A stretch of DNA of 64,000 bases from Viscum album (taxonomy: Eukaryota > Streptophyta > Magnoliopsida > Santalales > Viscaceae): positions 598,510,818-598,574,817 of the forward strand of contig OY728158.1 in the NCBI GenBank assembly GCA_963277665.1, read 5' to 3'. The translations under genes were made by a program, and so were the position numbers. Under the pieces are notes generated by a model, which saw only the letters and a program-made list of their open reading frames with translations, searched no databases and had not been told where the DNA came from. Numbering within the stretch: position 1 is the stretch's first letter; each line of letters starts with the position of its first letter. Positions 48,831 to 61,027 of the stretch are shown here, piece after piece.

Positions 48831-51800
48831 ACTAGAAAGTATGATGTCATTAGTATGATTAACTTCAACTAAACTTACGATCAGTGAAACTGAACCCATA
48901 TTGGTCATTTTCTACCACTAATCCACTTGGTCCCAACCCTTTTAAGGATCACTAATTTATTCTAAAGTTTGTTATGATGCTCTAACCATCTTCTGATGAC
49001 CATTTTTTGGAGTCAGGAACACTATAAAAATACATGATAGGACTTGGGGTTGTCCCTTCATCAGCTTCATCACAGAACAAGTCCACATTTTCTATAAAAT
49101 TTATTATGAGAGAATAAATATACTACTATCATATGTATCAGGTATCCTCTAGAATTTTACCCTCCAAAACCTTAACTATTTATCTTCACTCTCACCCCCT
49201 ATACTGACTTTTATTCTATCTACATCATGGTTTTTATTGATCTTATAATGGTGTTACATTGAAGTAAAATGTATTTCTAAGAGAGCAAAAAATTAAAATT
49301 TAAACACCATCCACTACCATAGAATATTTCACTCTCTTTTACTGAGTTCTGGAAATACATCAAACGGCATGGAAATTCTCATCTTACCTCCACTCTGACA
49401 CTAGTTTTCTTATTAAAATATATCCTTAGATCCCATCTTATGGTTATATTAATCCTAACATTAAAAAACAACTATCGTTCATCACCTTTTGGAGCTTTGA
49501 ACCTTTTTCACAGTTTCCATAACCATGAATCTCCACAACATGTATTCCACCATATTATTACAATATCTTTATGTGCTTCTTATGATCATTTTTTATTGAA
49601 AATGGGAATTTTATCACACCAAACCTTCATTTAGATATAGTATAAAAAACAATTTGACACTTTTTAGTAACCTTATTCCACTGAAGGTTATGTAACCTCT
49701 AAAATTTAAGCTTTTAGAAAACATACCTTTCGATCTTCCACCAACTATTCTCAGCCCAACAAACTTATTCTCTAATAGATCCTTCTAGAAACATGAATTA
49801 TTTATCTTTTTTTAAACCATTCCTAATCCATGAAATTATTCATACAAGAAATATGATAACCCAATAAATTTGTATAATGTGATAGATCACTAACTTCAAT
49901 AAAAAAATCAGCGATCTTCCACTAAGCTCTAGAATTCCTTATAATGAATAGAATATGATATGTTCCACTTATGGAGAGTTGGAATTTCGATATCCTAGTA
50001 ACTCCAATGGTACCTCCACCATCTTCAAGTGACATTATTCAGTTAACCTGATAGACCACCTATTCATAAGAAACCCCAATAGTGTTCTATCAAGCTCTAA
50101 ATTTCACCAATAAAAAAACATGCCCCAAGATAGATTCTATTTAATGGAAATTTTGATATCTAAGAATCTCTTTGGTACCACCATTATTCTTCAAGTAATG
50201 TTCTTATGAGTCCTTAACAACTACTTCATCATAAACTCTATTGATTTTCTCTACCACCAAAAACTGAAACCAAGCTCTAATAATGATTTTGGGGATGAGG
50301 TCACTTTATTAAATCATCAGTAGTCTATACTATTGACTCTCTAATGTGTCATAACTTCAACCACTGAAATTAGAGTATTTTATTATCAAATCATTCCCTA
50401 TATATATAAATACTGGAACTAGGAATACATTTCACCCTAGCCACCACATTGATTCATCGTCACATTTTATTCCTTTAGTATCAATCACCTCATGATCCAC
50501 CTTTTGATAAACACATAAGTGATCATCCACATGACAAACATACACATTCAATCACAAAGTACAACCACAATTCATACGATGAGTACATACATGAGACTAT
50601 CATCATATGTGTATGGGATAATTGTGGTATTAATTTTATTCTTCTAAACTTACATCTAAGTTACAAGGATTAATAACCTTCTAAAAATTGGACTCTTATT
50701 ATCAGAATAAGTGTCTGAAATGAAATATTTGGATCATTTTAATAACTAGTTCTCCTATATTTAGTCTTAACCTTTGGCACTTTAGCCTCTAACAACTAGA
50801 TACCCCATGGTGTGTTCCTTTTAGATCCAAATTTTCATCAAGTTCTAGCCACATCAGCCTCTTTCATTATTCAATTGTCAGTAATCATACTTTTTGCATG
50901 TGGACCAATGGTTTCCTTAAAGAGGGCCCCAAATGGTCATCCATTAAAAATTTCTATCAGATAGATATGAGAATCCCTTTATTGTAAAATTCAACTTCTG
51001 GTTTCTAATAATAGTCACTGCATCGACCACTAACTCTCAGTGAACAATGAATTTCATCCCCTTCTCCACATTGAAACTTTGATGAACATTTCCTTTTTAA
51101 GGAAATATTTAACGTTCTACCATCAATGAGTTCGCTCAATTCATAAACACCCAAACATAACTTATCAGTCCTCTATACATTTGTTCATATTTCAATAGGT
51201 ACCACTACCATTCAACTCACTATATCCTCCAAATCCATAACTAAAGGATTATCCTCCAACATTCAAGTACTTATCCTCTATTATGATCCAAAAAATGATC
51301 TCATCTATCCAACTATTGTCACTAAAATTTTAGGGATCTCACACTATTAAACATGTAACCATTGATCTTACATCTTGAGGCTCCCATTGAACTTATATTC
51401 AGCTAACACTGCTACTGTTTTTTATGAACTAACTCATCCACCTACTGAAATTCTGCTAAACTGACTTTAGATTCCAAACCGAAAATTCCATGGTGTTGGT
51501 GCGTTATCTTCTTCAAGGATCTCCCAAGTGTTACCTCCTAAGACTAAACTTATGGAAATATAACACCTTACCTATAAAATAATTTCAACATCAAACTTAA
51601 CACATGTCTCTTTGATGTCGTGATTCTAAAAAATCAAATACCAATTAGTAACTAAAAATCAAAATACCACATCAATTTAACTCAAAATTCACTCTTTTAG
51701 GAACATGTAAACAAAGAAATAAATCAAACTAGATCAATCACATCACACCATTAAATTTATCACATAAAATTTAATTAACCAATTCATTATTAATAACTTA

Positions 51801-53594
51801 TTTAGAAAAAAAACTAATTAGTTTACTAATAATTCATTTATTTAACCATGATCAATTTATCAAATTTTATCACAATCAAGAACATCTACATGTGAACAAA
51901 CATATTTGATATCCATGTGTACTAAAATTATTCATGAACTTATTATTATTCAATATCAATGTGTGAATTTAATACCCCCAGATGTCATTAAAAATCAATA
52001 AAATTCAATCCCTCACATCCCTGATAAAATGGATTTATATTATGGTTATGCTAGTCAAGCACACACATATTTTTTACCAATTCCATATATGTAAATACTT
52101 TATACCATTTTCTTCAAGTGTCAAAATATCATAAAATAAACCAATTATAATTTTATTTTTTGACTTCCTACCTCAGTGTAACTTTGAAAATGATGTGAAA
52201 TGTTACATGGCCTCAAGTATTATCCATAATAACGAAATGCTCTAGACCATAACCAGGGGTCAATATATATTAATTGGGAAGGGATTTTTCATCAATGGAA
52301 TAATCACCTAAAAAAATATAAAATAATAATTGAACCAAATAACCATGGTATAAAATAAAGTGATAATACCATCAACAAACACTAAAATTGTATCCCATAA
52401 ATTCCCAATGATAACGTGAATCTAAAAAAATCTATCTTAGACCAATTTTAAATAGCATAAATAAGAATGACTATATTTTACCATATAAATAGAAAAAAAC
52501 TCATTTCAAATTCTATAAATTAATAAGAAAAACATATTCATTTTTTCTCCAAAAATCAACTCCCATCTACATAGGTTTGTAGTTTTTACCTGCATCACAA
52601 AATATAAAATATGTACCCATGTGAAGGGTGTGTGTATGGGGTGTGTTAAATTATCTCAATATAAATCATTATAACCCCAAGAATAACTATATTTTTCATT
52701 TTATTATGTGAGTTGTGTGATTTTACAAAGGGAATTAATAAATCATAAACAATGCATACCATAAAATTTCAGGTGATTACCAAGACACTCGATGCCTATT
52801 ATACCAATTTTCATTAATTAATATGAAATATTGGAATTCTAAACATAAAATTTCTTATACAAATATATGAATTACCAAAATTATGTCTAAACATATTGTA
52901 TATTTACAGTCATTTCCAAACATATAGAATTTGTAGAGTCCCTTCCAAACAAATGACTTGTTTATTCTCCTCGCAAACCCCATGGAATTGTATGCATCAT
53001 AACCAAAAATAATGCATATCCAAACCCATAGCTCTCATTGTATCATGTTTAAACCCAAACTACCATTCTTTCTAGATATACTTGTGGGTTTTTTATATAA
53101 TAATAGAAATATCATAATATCATAATATACTTTTTTAAAATTTAACACAATAACTCATTCCTAATCCATAATCACATCATTTAATTTTTTCTAACATGAT
53201 GTTGAAAAATTAACACCCAACACTCATCAATAAATCAATACATGCATAAATAAATACAATTCCTCTTTAGATTCCAAACATATATCATGTTTTCTTAAAG
53301 ATTTTTTCAATAATCATATTTTCCCTTAATAATTCCATTCCAATTTCACAAAAAATATTGTTTTTTAAAATAATAACAATCTACTGTATAATTTATTTAC
53401 CACTTTTATATAACCATAATATAAAATTTAGGATTATTAAATCCCAATTTATTTAGTTAATCCCAAGCATTAATTCATCTTACACTTTCCCATTATTTTT
53501 AAATACATACATTTTCAACCAGAAAATGTATTCTCTTAGTACATGTTAATAAGACATAACACGTAATTTTCCTATTTTATGCTTCCATTTCACC
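48831..53594. other. Unassigned AT-rich region
   Basis: No LTR pair, conserved protein domain or RNA gene could be recognised on either strand. Small ORFs (for example 49440-49634) lack any family resemblance. Base use is slightly less AT-rich and the plus strand is relatively C-rich in 48.9-51.6 kb, as in the minus-oriented coding elements elsewhere, so a very decayed minus-strand element is possible. A reverse-strand stretch near 49,010-49,100 translates to EADEGTTPSPIMYFYSVPDS without matching anything I know. It contains the tandem repeat at 49720-50290. Confidence 0.4.
49720..50290. repeat. Degenerate tandem repeat, period about 166-180 bp
   Basis: A CAAGCTCT-like block recurs at 49922, 50091 and 50271. 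A block of GATATC followed by GGTACCnCC and CTTCAAGT recurs at 49989 and 50155. CGATCTTCCAC recurs at about 49729 and 49913. At least two and a half diverged copies. Confidence 0.55.
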
Positions 53595-53599
53595 ATATA
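53595..53599. other. Target-site duplication ATATA, left copy
   Basis: Five bases ATATA before TGTAACACCC, matching 63784-63788. In AT-rich DNA the match alone is weak, but both LTR ends sit exactly against it. Confidence 0.65.
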
Positions 53600-54231
53600 T
53601 GTAACACCCTAAGATTTTATAAAAAATAAATTGAAATTCATGAAACTTTTTTTTAAGTATATATTCATAGCTAGCCTTTAAAAATAATTTTTTCACTTCT
53701 ATGATTTGAATTTCATGAAATGGTCATCTACAATTGTTATAAATAAGTTATTTCAAGTCTGAAATAACCAACTTGTTTTTTTGGAATAGTAACATACCCT
53801 TATGAATAGTAATATGAATAGTAATATGAACATTATTAATATTAAACAATATTATTATTTTATTTTCTTAAGGATGTAATATAATGAGATGTCGATTAAT
53901 TTTTCAGGGTTTTGAAAAAAGAGTTATAGATTTAAAACTGTTATTTTTTAATAAACTGTGATTTTATTTAAAAATTAAATTAATAATATTTAGAAAATTA
54001 TTTTCAAAAAATGGAGTTAAATTTTGAATTCTACATGCCAAAAACTTGTTCGGGTAAATATTTTGAATTTTTCTAAAACAGTTGAATTTTTAGTGAATAG
54101 TAAAAATACAGTTTGAGTTTCCATGTGTTTAATAACATCATTAATGATGTAATAATAATTTCATAATTCTGGTATAGTTATATACAGTAAAAAAAATTAT
54201 GTGGTGTCACAAGTTTCAAATACCATGGGCA

Positions 54232-54257
54232 AAAACCATGGGCAAGCCCATGGTTTT
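54232..54257. other. Perfect 12-bp inverted repeat in U3
   Basis: AAAACCATGGGC, two-base spacer, then GCCCATGGTTTT. It is about 60 bp upstream of the TATA box, and a third CCATGGGC lies at 54223. The copy in the 3' LTR (around 61640-61675) is decayed. Confidence 0.7.
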
Positions 54258-54314
54258 GCAAATACCGCTAATGAGGTGTCCCTTGAAAATTAATAAAATA
54301 TTCCCTCACTTTTT

Positions 54315-54325
54315 CTATAAATACC
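54315..54325 (+). promoter_or_regulatory. TATA box, 5' LTR
   Basis: CTATAAATACC, conserved at 61732-61742 in the 3' LTR. About 715 bp from the LTR start. Confidence 0.6.
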
Positions 54326-55772
54326 AACACATTCCTTCATTACATTCATTATAAATTCCTCCTCAATAAAGAAATGGTCTTCTTACCTTTCTATTATTAC
54401 TCCCAATCTATCCTCAAGCCCCCAAGGTCCCATCCTTTAGGTTTTAGGAGTTACTCTACAAGGTAAGGGAATCCACCACCCTTCTCTTTTTCAATCTTTC
54501 ATTTTATGTTATTATTTTTCCTTTCAATTGGATTATGTTAAAATATGTTATTCCATATCCCCCATACATCCCATATTATTTAATAATTATGAGATATTTT
54601 ATTCTCTCATCAAAATCTTTAATAAAATTTTAAGTGATGTTGTTCGGTAGCCAAATTTTCGTAATGGACTTATTAACTTTTCTTTTATTTTGAGATTCCA
54701 TTATTTTCTTGTTCATTCCTCACCTATGATTATCCAAGATACATGAATGATCCAGTATCTTACATTTTATTTATTTCATCATGTTTATGTAATACTCCCC
54801 ATTATATTCCTTATCATCTTCCACTTATTCAAGAAATTAAAACATCGTTTGTGATGTGTTGATTTACCGAAATCATGGAAGATGTGATTTCAATTTATTT
54901 TACTCCCTTCAATACTGGTCATGAAACCAGTTTTATGGTTGAACTAGATTATAATTTATGTTTTATAACTTATATAAAGTTATGGAATCATTTTCTACAC
55001 GCCTTATTAATTTATAAAACAAAATGAGTTCTTTACAATCGAAGAATTTCCAAAATAACTTAAAAAAATATCAATAATTCTTTAACATATGAATCCTCCA
55101 CATGTAATAATTAAAAATTATAAAAAGTATAATTTATGGTTAATTAAATATTTAAATACCATTCCATTCCAATCCTGGGGTTTCACTTCCAATCGGAAAT
55201 AATATCTATCCTAAACTGATCATGGAAATCATATAAAGAACCCACCCAAAACAATGGAAAGAACAAAATAATAAAAATAAAAGGGAGAAATTATGTAATT
55301 AAATTATCATATAAGGTATTAAAAACATGAATATGTTTCTTTAAGATATTAATATCACTTTTTTAACCTTTACATAGAAGTTTTGAAACAATTTTTAATT
55401 AAGATAAACTCGTGGTAAGGGAATTCTTAACTTGATTTCCATTCTTTGGGTTAACCTTCTACTTTATTGTTTACGTTGTATTAAAAAAATTTGATTGAAG
55501 AAATTTTTTATACTATGATGAATTATGTGTATTTATAGAGTATATATTTTATCCACTCTATTAAATCTCACTTTATTTATATGATATTTCTAAGGTGATT
55601 TTCTTTTAAATCCTCTTTTAAAATTCTCTTTTATAAAATTCAAAAAAAACGTTTTTATGAAATTATTCATGTTTTATGATTATGTTCTGGTTCATCAGAA
55701 TTTTTTATGATGTGTGGGTCCTATATCTCCCTCCAATTCATTGGGTATGTGTAAGTTGGAGGTCGATCGTAT

Positions 55773-55875
55773 GGTTACTCCAAGTGTAGATGTGATGGTT
55801 ACACAAATTGTAAGGTAGTCATGAGGGTTACAAATTATAATGTAGCCGAGAGGGTTACAATATTATGTAAGTCGT
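55773..55875 (+). repeat. Four-unit minisatellite in the LTR
   Basis: Units beginning GGTTAC at 55773, 55797, 55826 and 55853 (24, 29 and 27 bp apart). The same spacing appears in the 3' LTR at 63198, 63222, 63251 and 63278. Confidence 0.7.
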
Positions 55876-56359
55876 TCCCCAAGATACCTTTATGGGTTTA
55901 TTTATCTTCTTATGTTTTTTGGGGATCTTTTGAGAATCTCATGAAGTCTGCATATATGGGTGAAAATTATGTATTTTTAAAATGATTTCATATGTTATAA
56001 GTATTCATGGACTAATGTATTCTTTCCTTCTTTTCATATCCCTTACTGAGCTTTTTTTCTCATCCCATGTTTTTAATTGATTTTCACTGGTTATAAGGAT
56101 GTGTAATACAATGAATAAATCTAAGATTTATTTTTGAAGAATTTTTAATGAAATCATGTATTATTTAAAATGTTTTATATTTTGGAAGAAATTAGTAACG
56201 TTTTTATGGTATCCACTCTATATTAATATGTAATGTCATGAATGTGATATGTCCCATATCTCTAAAGCTCTAAACTTGAACAGATCTTTAATGTAAAATG
56301 AAGTTATTTCTTGACTAAATTCATGATTATGTAATGTAATAAGGTCGAGCCCTTATAAA

Positions 56360-56372
56360 TGGTATCAGCAGA
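56360..56372 (+). other. Primer-binding site, tRNA-Met type, mutated
   Basis: TGGTATCAGCAGA two bases after the LTR end. The first nine bases match the initiator tRNA-Met site, then an extra C interrupts it. Confidence 0.7.
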
Positions 56373-56510
56373 TGGTTTAAGTAACTTTAGGGGTTTGGGT
56401 GATGTTAATAGAATACCATAAATGATTTTTTTACTATATGATTAATTTGAAATGTTATAGAATTTAAATATTACCATGTTGCTTCGACTAAGAAATGTTT
56501 TTTAAAAATT

Positions 56511-57560
56511 ATTGCCCGCAGAAGAAACAGGGAAGATGAAGGGGAGGGGCATCGACGAAATGATATCCTTCTGAATCTGAAGCCCGGAATGGCAGGGATT
56601 GGAACCAAGCAGTTTGTGACAGTAATGGCTCAGATAAAGCAAGCAACAAATGGTGGTGTTATACATGCAAGAGAACAATCAGAGGTACCACAATGGAACA
56701 TGATGATACTGGAACATTTTATAAGACAACACCCTCCTGCTTTCACTGGATCTTCTGACCCAGTAGTGATTGAAGGATGGATTAAATCCCTTGAAAAGAT
56801 ATCTGATGTTATGGGGTGTTTCGATAAACATAAGGTAAGACTTTATATTTATCATTTTGAAGGTGAATTTGATCATTGGTGGTCAATGGTTAATAATATC
56901 AGGGATATAGAAGATGTTTATGCATTAGAGTGGGATGATTTTACAAGTCATTTCCTTGAAAAATATTTTCCAATGGTGGTTTGACTTAGGATGAAAAAGC
57001 AATTATTTGAATTGAAGCAAAAGGTTTAAGATTCAGTGGTCGTGTGTGAAGAGAACTTCACTTGACTAGAGAGTTATGCTCCAAATATTATTCAAGATCT
57101 TGATAGAAAAATAAATCTCTTTTACTCCGGATTAAATCCAAATTATCAAAGGGAGTTGGCCTATTATGAATTTAAAAGGTATGAGAAACTTTTCTGATGT
57201 GATGAGAGGGTAGATATGTAGTTTGTAGATGATCGTATGCATTTTTACTCCAATAAGAAGAAGAGTATCAGATGGAAAGTGATGGGTAATAATCAACCAA
57301 AGAAATCTAATGGTAAGAAAATCTAGTTTCCAGTTTGTGAAAAGTGTGGGAGGAAGAACCTTGGGGAATGACTTACCAAAACTGGGAAGTGTTTTTGATG
57401 TGGTAAGATTGGACATATAGCCCTATATTATAATGAAAATGATATTAATACTAATCCTAATAATCAAACTATTAAGTGTTTTAAATGTGGTGAGATGGGT
57501 CATTATACAAATGTCTTCCCAATGATAGATCTGAATGATGCAAAGAAGTCAGTCTATAAG
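56511..57560 (+). pseudogene. gag: Gag of the right-hand element, decayed
   Basis: The reading phase is open from 56511, where ATT stands in for the expected ATG, through ARRRNREDEGEGHRRND to an internal methionine at 56589. The gag core follows: FIRQHPPAFTGSSDPVV, YHFEGEFDHWW, W.DF...FLEKYFP. A TGA stop ends the first open piece at 56984. Decayed sequence continues (LFYSGLNPNYQREL) and two zinc knuckles follow at about 57390-57520, CF-stop-CGKIGHIALYY and CFKCGEMGHYTNVF, both missing cysteines. Several more stops lie between. Non-functional; family assignment is firm. Confidence 0.82.
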
Positions 57561-57599
57561 CATAAAGGTTTAGTGAGATCCCTTGCGACTACATCAACA

Positions 57600-57920
57600 A
57601 ACTTCGGGCCATCCAATGAAGTTTTATCAGGTACTTTGTTTTCTTACTCAAATTTTGATAAAGTTTTGTTTGATATGATGCCTACACATCAGTTTATTTC
57701 TGAGAATTTTTTTGGTAAATTGGAAATATCACCTCAAAAAATGAGACTGGAACTCATTGTTAAAACACCAAGGGAAAATATTATAGCAAATGGGAATTAT
57801 AAGAATATTTATATTGTGTTGTGCGGAAAGACATTACCTGAAAACTGTGTTGTTTTTACCTTAGTAGAGTGTGAAATCATTTTGGGAATGGATTGGTTTT
57901 TTTTATCATGTAAATATTGA
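57600..57920 (+). pseudogene. pol: Aspartic protease region of the right-hand element
   Basis: Open piece 57495-57920. DKVLFDMMPTHQFISENF replaces the usual [13 protein letters not shown] block, so the catalytic aspartate remains but DSG is lost. LCGKTLPENCVVFTLVE and IILGMDWF match the protease C-part in the intact copy. Confidence 0.75.
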
Positions 57921-60900
57921 TTATAGATCTAAATAAGTTGTTTCTTAGAAAGAGTTTTATTTTTTATACAAAAATTATCCCAAACAATTGATAACATATC
58001 AAGAATATAATAAACTGTTGAAATATAGAAATGAATGTTATCTTACTCATATTGTTGAAAATAAGGGAATTGTTTATATTAATGATGTTCTAGTGATAAA
58101 TGAATAGCTTGATGTTTTTCCTGATGATTTTCCTAGTGTTATTCACAATCAAAGGGTTGAGTTTACTATTTACTTAGTTCTTAATGCTAATCCAACTTTA
58201 AAACTCCCATATCGTATGGATCAAATGGAACTTCTTGAATTGAAAAATTAGTTGCAGGATTTTCTCGATAATGGATTCATTTTTCCTAGCACTTCACCAT
58301 GGGGTGCCCGTGTTTTGTTTGTTAAAAATAAAGATGGTTCTATAATACTTTACATTGATTATAGAGCCTTGAATAACATCACTATTAAAAAAAGTTTAAT
58401 TTTTCTCATATCGATGACGTGTTCGATTAGCTTCAGGGATCTTAGTACTTTTCCATGATTGACATGAGATTCGAATACCATCAGCTAAAGGTGAAGGAGG
58501 ATGAAATCCGAGAAATAGATTTTTCATACTAGATATGGGAATTATTAATTTTTTTATGTCATTTGGTTTAACTAATGAACCTGTTTTATTCATGGATCCT
58601 ATTAATGGAATATTTCATGAGTTCTTGGATAAGTTTGTGGTTGTGTTTATTGATGACATTATAGTATTATCTAAGAGTAAAGAAGAGAATGGAAAACATA
58701 TAAGGGTTGTTTTACAAACCTTAAAAGAAAAATAAATTGTATGGAAAATTCAGAAAGTGTGATTTTTGGTTACAATAGATTTTTTTCTTGGGAACATTTT
58801 AAAGAAGGATGGAATAATAGTTAATCCTTACAAAATAAAAGTGTTTTATGAATGGCCAAGACCTAGAAATGTTATAGATATTCGTAGTTTTATTATATTA
58901 GTAGGTTATTTGTGATGGTTTGTTAAAAACATTGTACAGTTATCTATCCCGTTAACTAAGTTAATGTTAAAAGAGGGTTAAATTTATTTGGATAGAAGAA
59001 TATGATGTTTGTTTTCAGGAACTGAAGAAGATACTGGTGAATGCTCCAGTTTTGGCCTTGCCTTCCCTAAATGGCGAGTTTTTCATCTACATTGATTCTT
59101 CATTAAAGGTACTTGGTTGCGTTCTGATACAGAATGATTAGGTAATGTATGATGCTTCAAGACAACTAAAATATCATGAGTTAAATTATACCACACATGA
59201 TTTGGAATTGGAATTTGTGGTTTTTTCCTTTGAAAATTTGTAGGCATCATTTATATGGAGCCAAATGTCAAATATATAACAAATATAAAAGTCTGATGTA
59301 TATATTCAGTCAGAAGGAATTAAACATGAGGCATATGAGATGTCTTGAATTGATAAAGTATTATGATTCCATGATCAATTACAATCCGGTAAAATCAAAC
59401 AAAGTGTAGGATTACTTAAGTCAAAAACATCATGCATCATTAAACATTTTACATTTTGAAAATAACCCCTTGATTAATGATTTAATTAATTTTGGATTAG
59501 AAGTTGTTAGTGTATGAAATTCCACTATTTTGTTCCAGGTATTAGTGCAATCATCATTATTAGAAAAAATAAGGAAAGCATAGGAGGAATACTGTGAGCT
59601 ACAGAAAAAGGGAATAATTGGTTAAAATGTGTAAGTTTACAGAATTTAACCTTGATAAAGATTGTATTTTAAGATTTGGTAAAAGGTTTTGTGTGCCTTG
59701 TGATCCCTAACTGAAGAAAGATTTGTGGTGTGAAGCTCATAGTTCTCCATTTTTAGTTCATCCTAGAAGTACTAAGATGTACATAGACCTTCAGGAGTAT
59801 TACTAGTGGGATGGAAGGAAAATGGATATTTCTGATTTTACTATGAAATGTTTGACATCTCAATAGGTTGAAGCAGACCAGAAGTTTCTAAATGGGGTGC
59901 TTCATCCTTTTCTAGTTCCAGAGTGCAAATGGGAGAATGTATCCATGGACTTTGTGGTAGGACTACCTAAGGCTTCTCGAGGTAATAATGTGATTTGGGT
60001 TATTATTGATCACCTGACAAATTCTACACATTTACTTTCTATTAGAGATACAGTGTCGTTGGATCAACTTTCTCAATTGTACCTCAAAGATATTGTCAGG
60101 TTACATGGAGTTCCTCTTTCCATTTTATCTGACCAAGATCCGAAGTTCACTTTTAATTTTTGGAAGGGCCTTTAAAATTCATTGGGAACATAATTAAATT
60201 TAAATATATCTTTTCATCCTCAATCATATGGGTAGTCAAAATGAATGATTCAGACTTTGGAGGTTATGCCTAGAGCTCTTTCAATGGACTACTAAGGAAT
60301 TTGGGATCATCATGTTTCTTTAGTTTATTTTTCTTATAATAACAGTTTTCATTTTTGTATACATATGGTGCCTTTTGAGGCATTGTATGTGAAGTGGTGT
60401 AGAACTCTAGATTTTTAGGATGAATTTAGATAAAGTAAGTTGATGCAACCAGAATTAGTAGAGGAGGTGGCTGAAAAAGTAAAGATGATCCAGCAGTACA
60501 TGAGGACAGCTCAGAGTAGGTAGAAAAGTTATGGAGATAACAGAAGTAAATAATTCTCTTTCAAGGTAGGTGACTATGTTTTCCTTAAAATATCTTTTTG
60601 TAAAAGTGTAATGTGTTTTGGTAAAAAATTAAATCTAAGTCTGTGGTTCATCAGTCCTTTTGAAATCTTTGAGAAAGTTGGACCTGTTGCATACCGGGTT
60701 GCTTTGCCTCTAAGTTTGTCTCAGGTAAACAATGTTTTTTATGTTTCAATGTTGAGAAAGTATGTGCCAGATTCAACTCATGTCTTCATCCCAGAAGCAG
60801 TTTGCTGGAAGAGAACCTTTCTTATGAAGAGAAACAAATTAAAATTATTAATCAAAGGGAATAGGTATTGAGGAATAAGGTAATCCACTAGGTAAAGGTT

Positions 60901-60987
60901 TTGTGGAGAAACCACATGGTTGAAGAAGCAACTTGGGAGTCTGAAAATGCTATAAGGGAAAGGTACCCTCACTTGCTTAATAAGTAA
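57921..60987 (+). pseudogene. pol: RT, RNase H, integrase and chromodomain of the right-hand element, decayed
   Basis: In order: RT N-part (58200-58380, [23 protein letters not shown]), RT active site (58640-58690, FIDDIIVLSKS, aspartates kept), RNase H (59030-59440, [19 protein letters not shown], then HDLELE, and a decayed VAD-type end), integrase zinc region (about 59730-59860, the CLVC pair lost), integrase core (59897-60175, SMDFVVGLPKASRGNN and LSDQDPKF) with a stop close before the glutamate block, GPF-type region (60611-60800), and chromodomain (60880-60987, [20 protein letters not shown], then TAA). Stops and frameshifts occur in nearly every domain. Confidence 0.82.
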
Positions 60988-61012
60988 ATAAAATTGTGAT
61001 GAGGAAATTTCC

Positions 61013-61027
61013 AGAAGGTGGGGACAA
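61013..61027 (+). other. Polypurine tract of the right-hand element
   Basis: AGAAGGTGGGGACAA directly before the 3' LTR start TGTAACACC. Confidence 0.75.

Larger units (their letters stand above)
53600..56357 (+). repeat. 5' LTR of the right-hand Tekay element
   Basis: 2758 bp. TATA box CTATAAATACC at 54315-54325; hairpin at 54232-54257; four-unit minisatellite at 55773-55875; CTTACTGAGC near 56042, the block that also occurs near the 3' end of the other Tekay LTRs. Confidence 0.9.

Noticed and set aside
49440..49634. ORF in the unassigned region
   Set aside because: Short, no domain, no homologous copy in the window.
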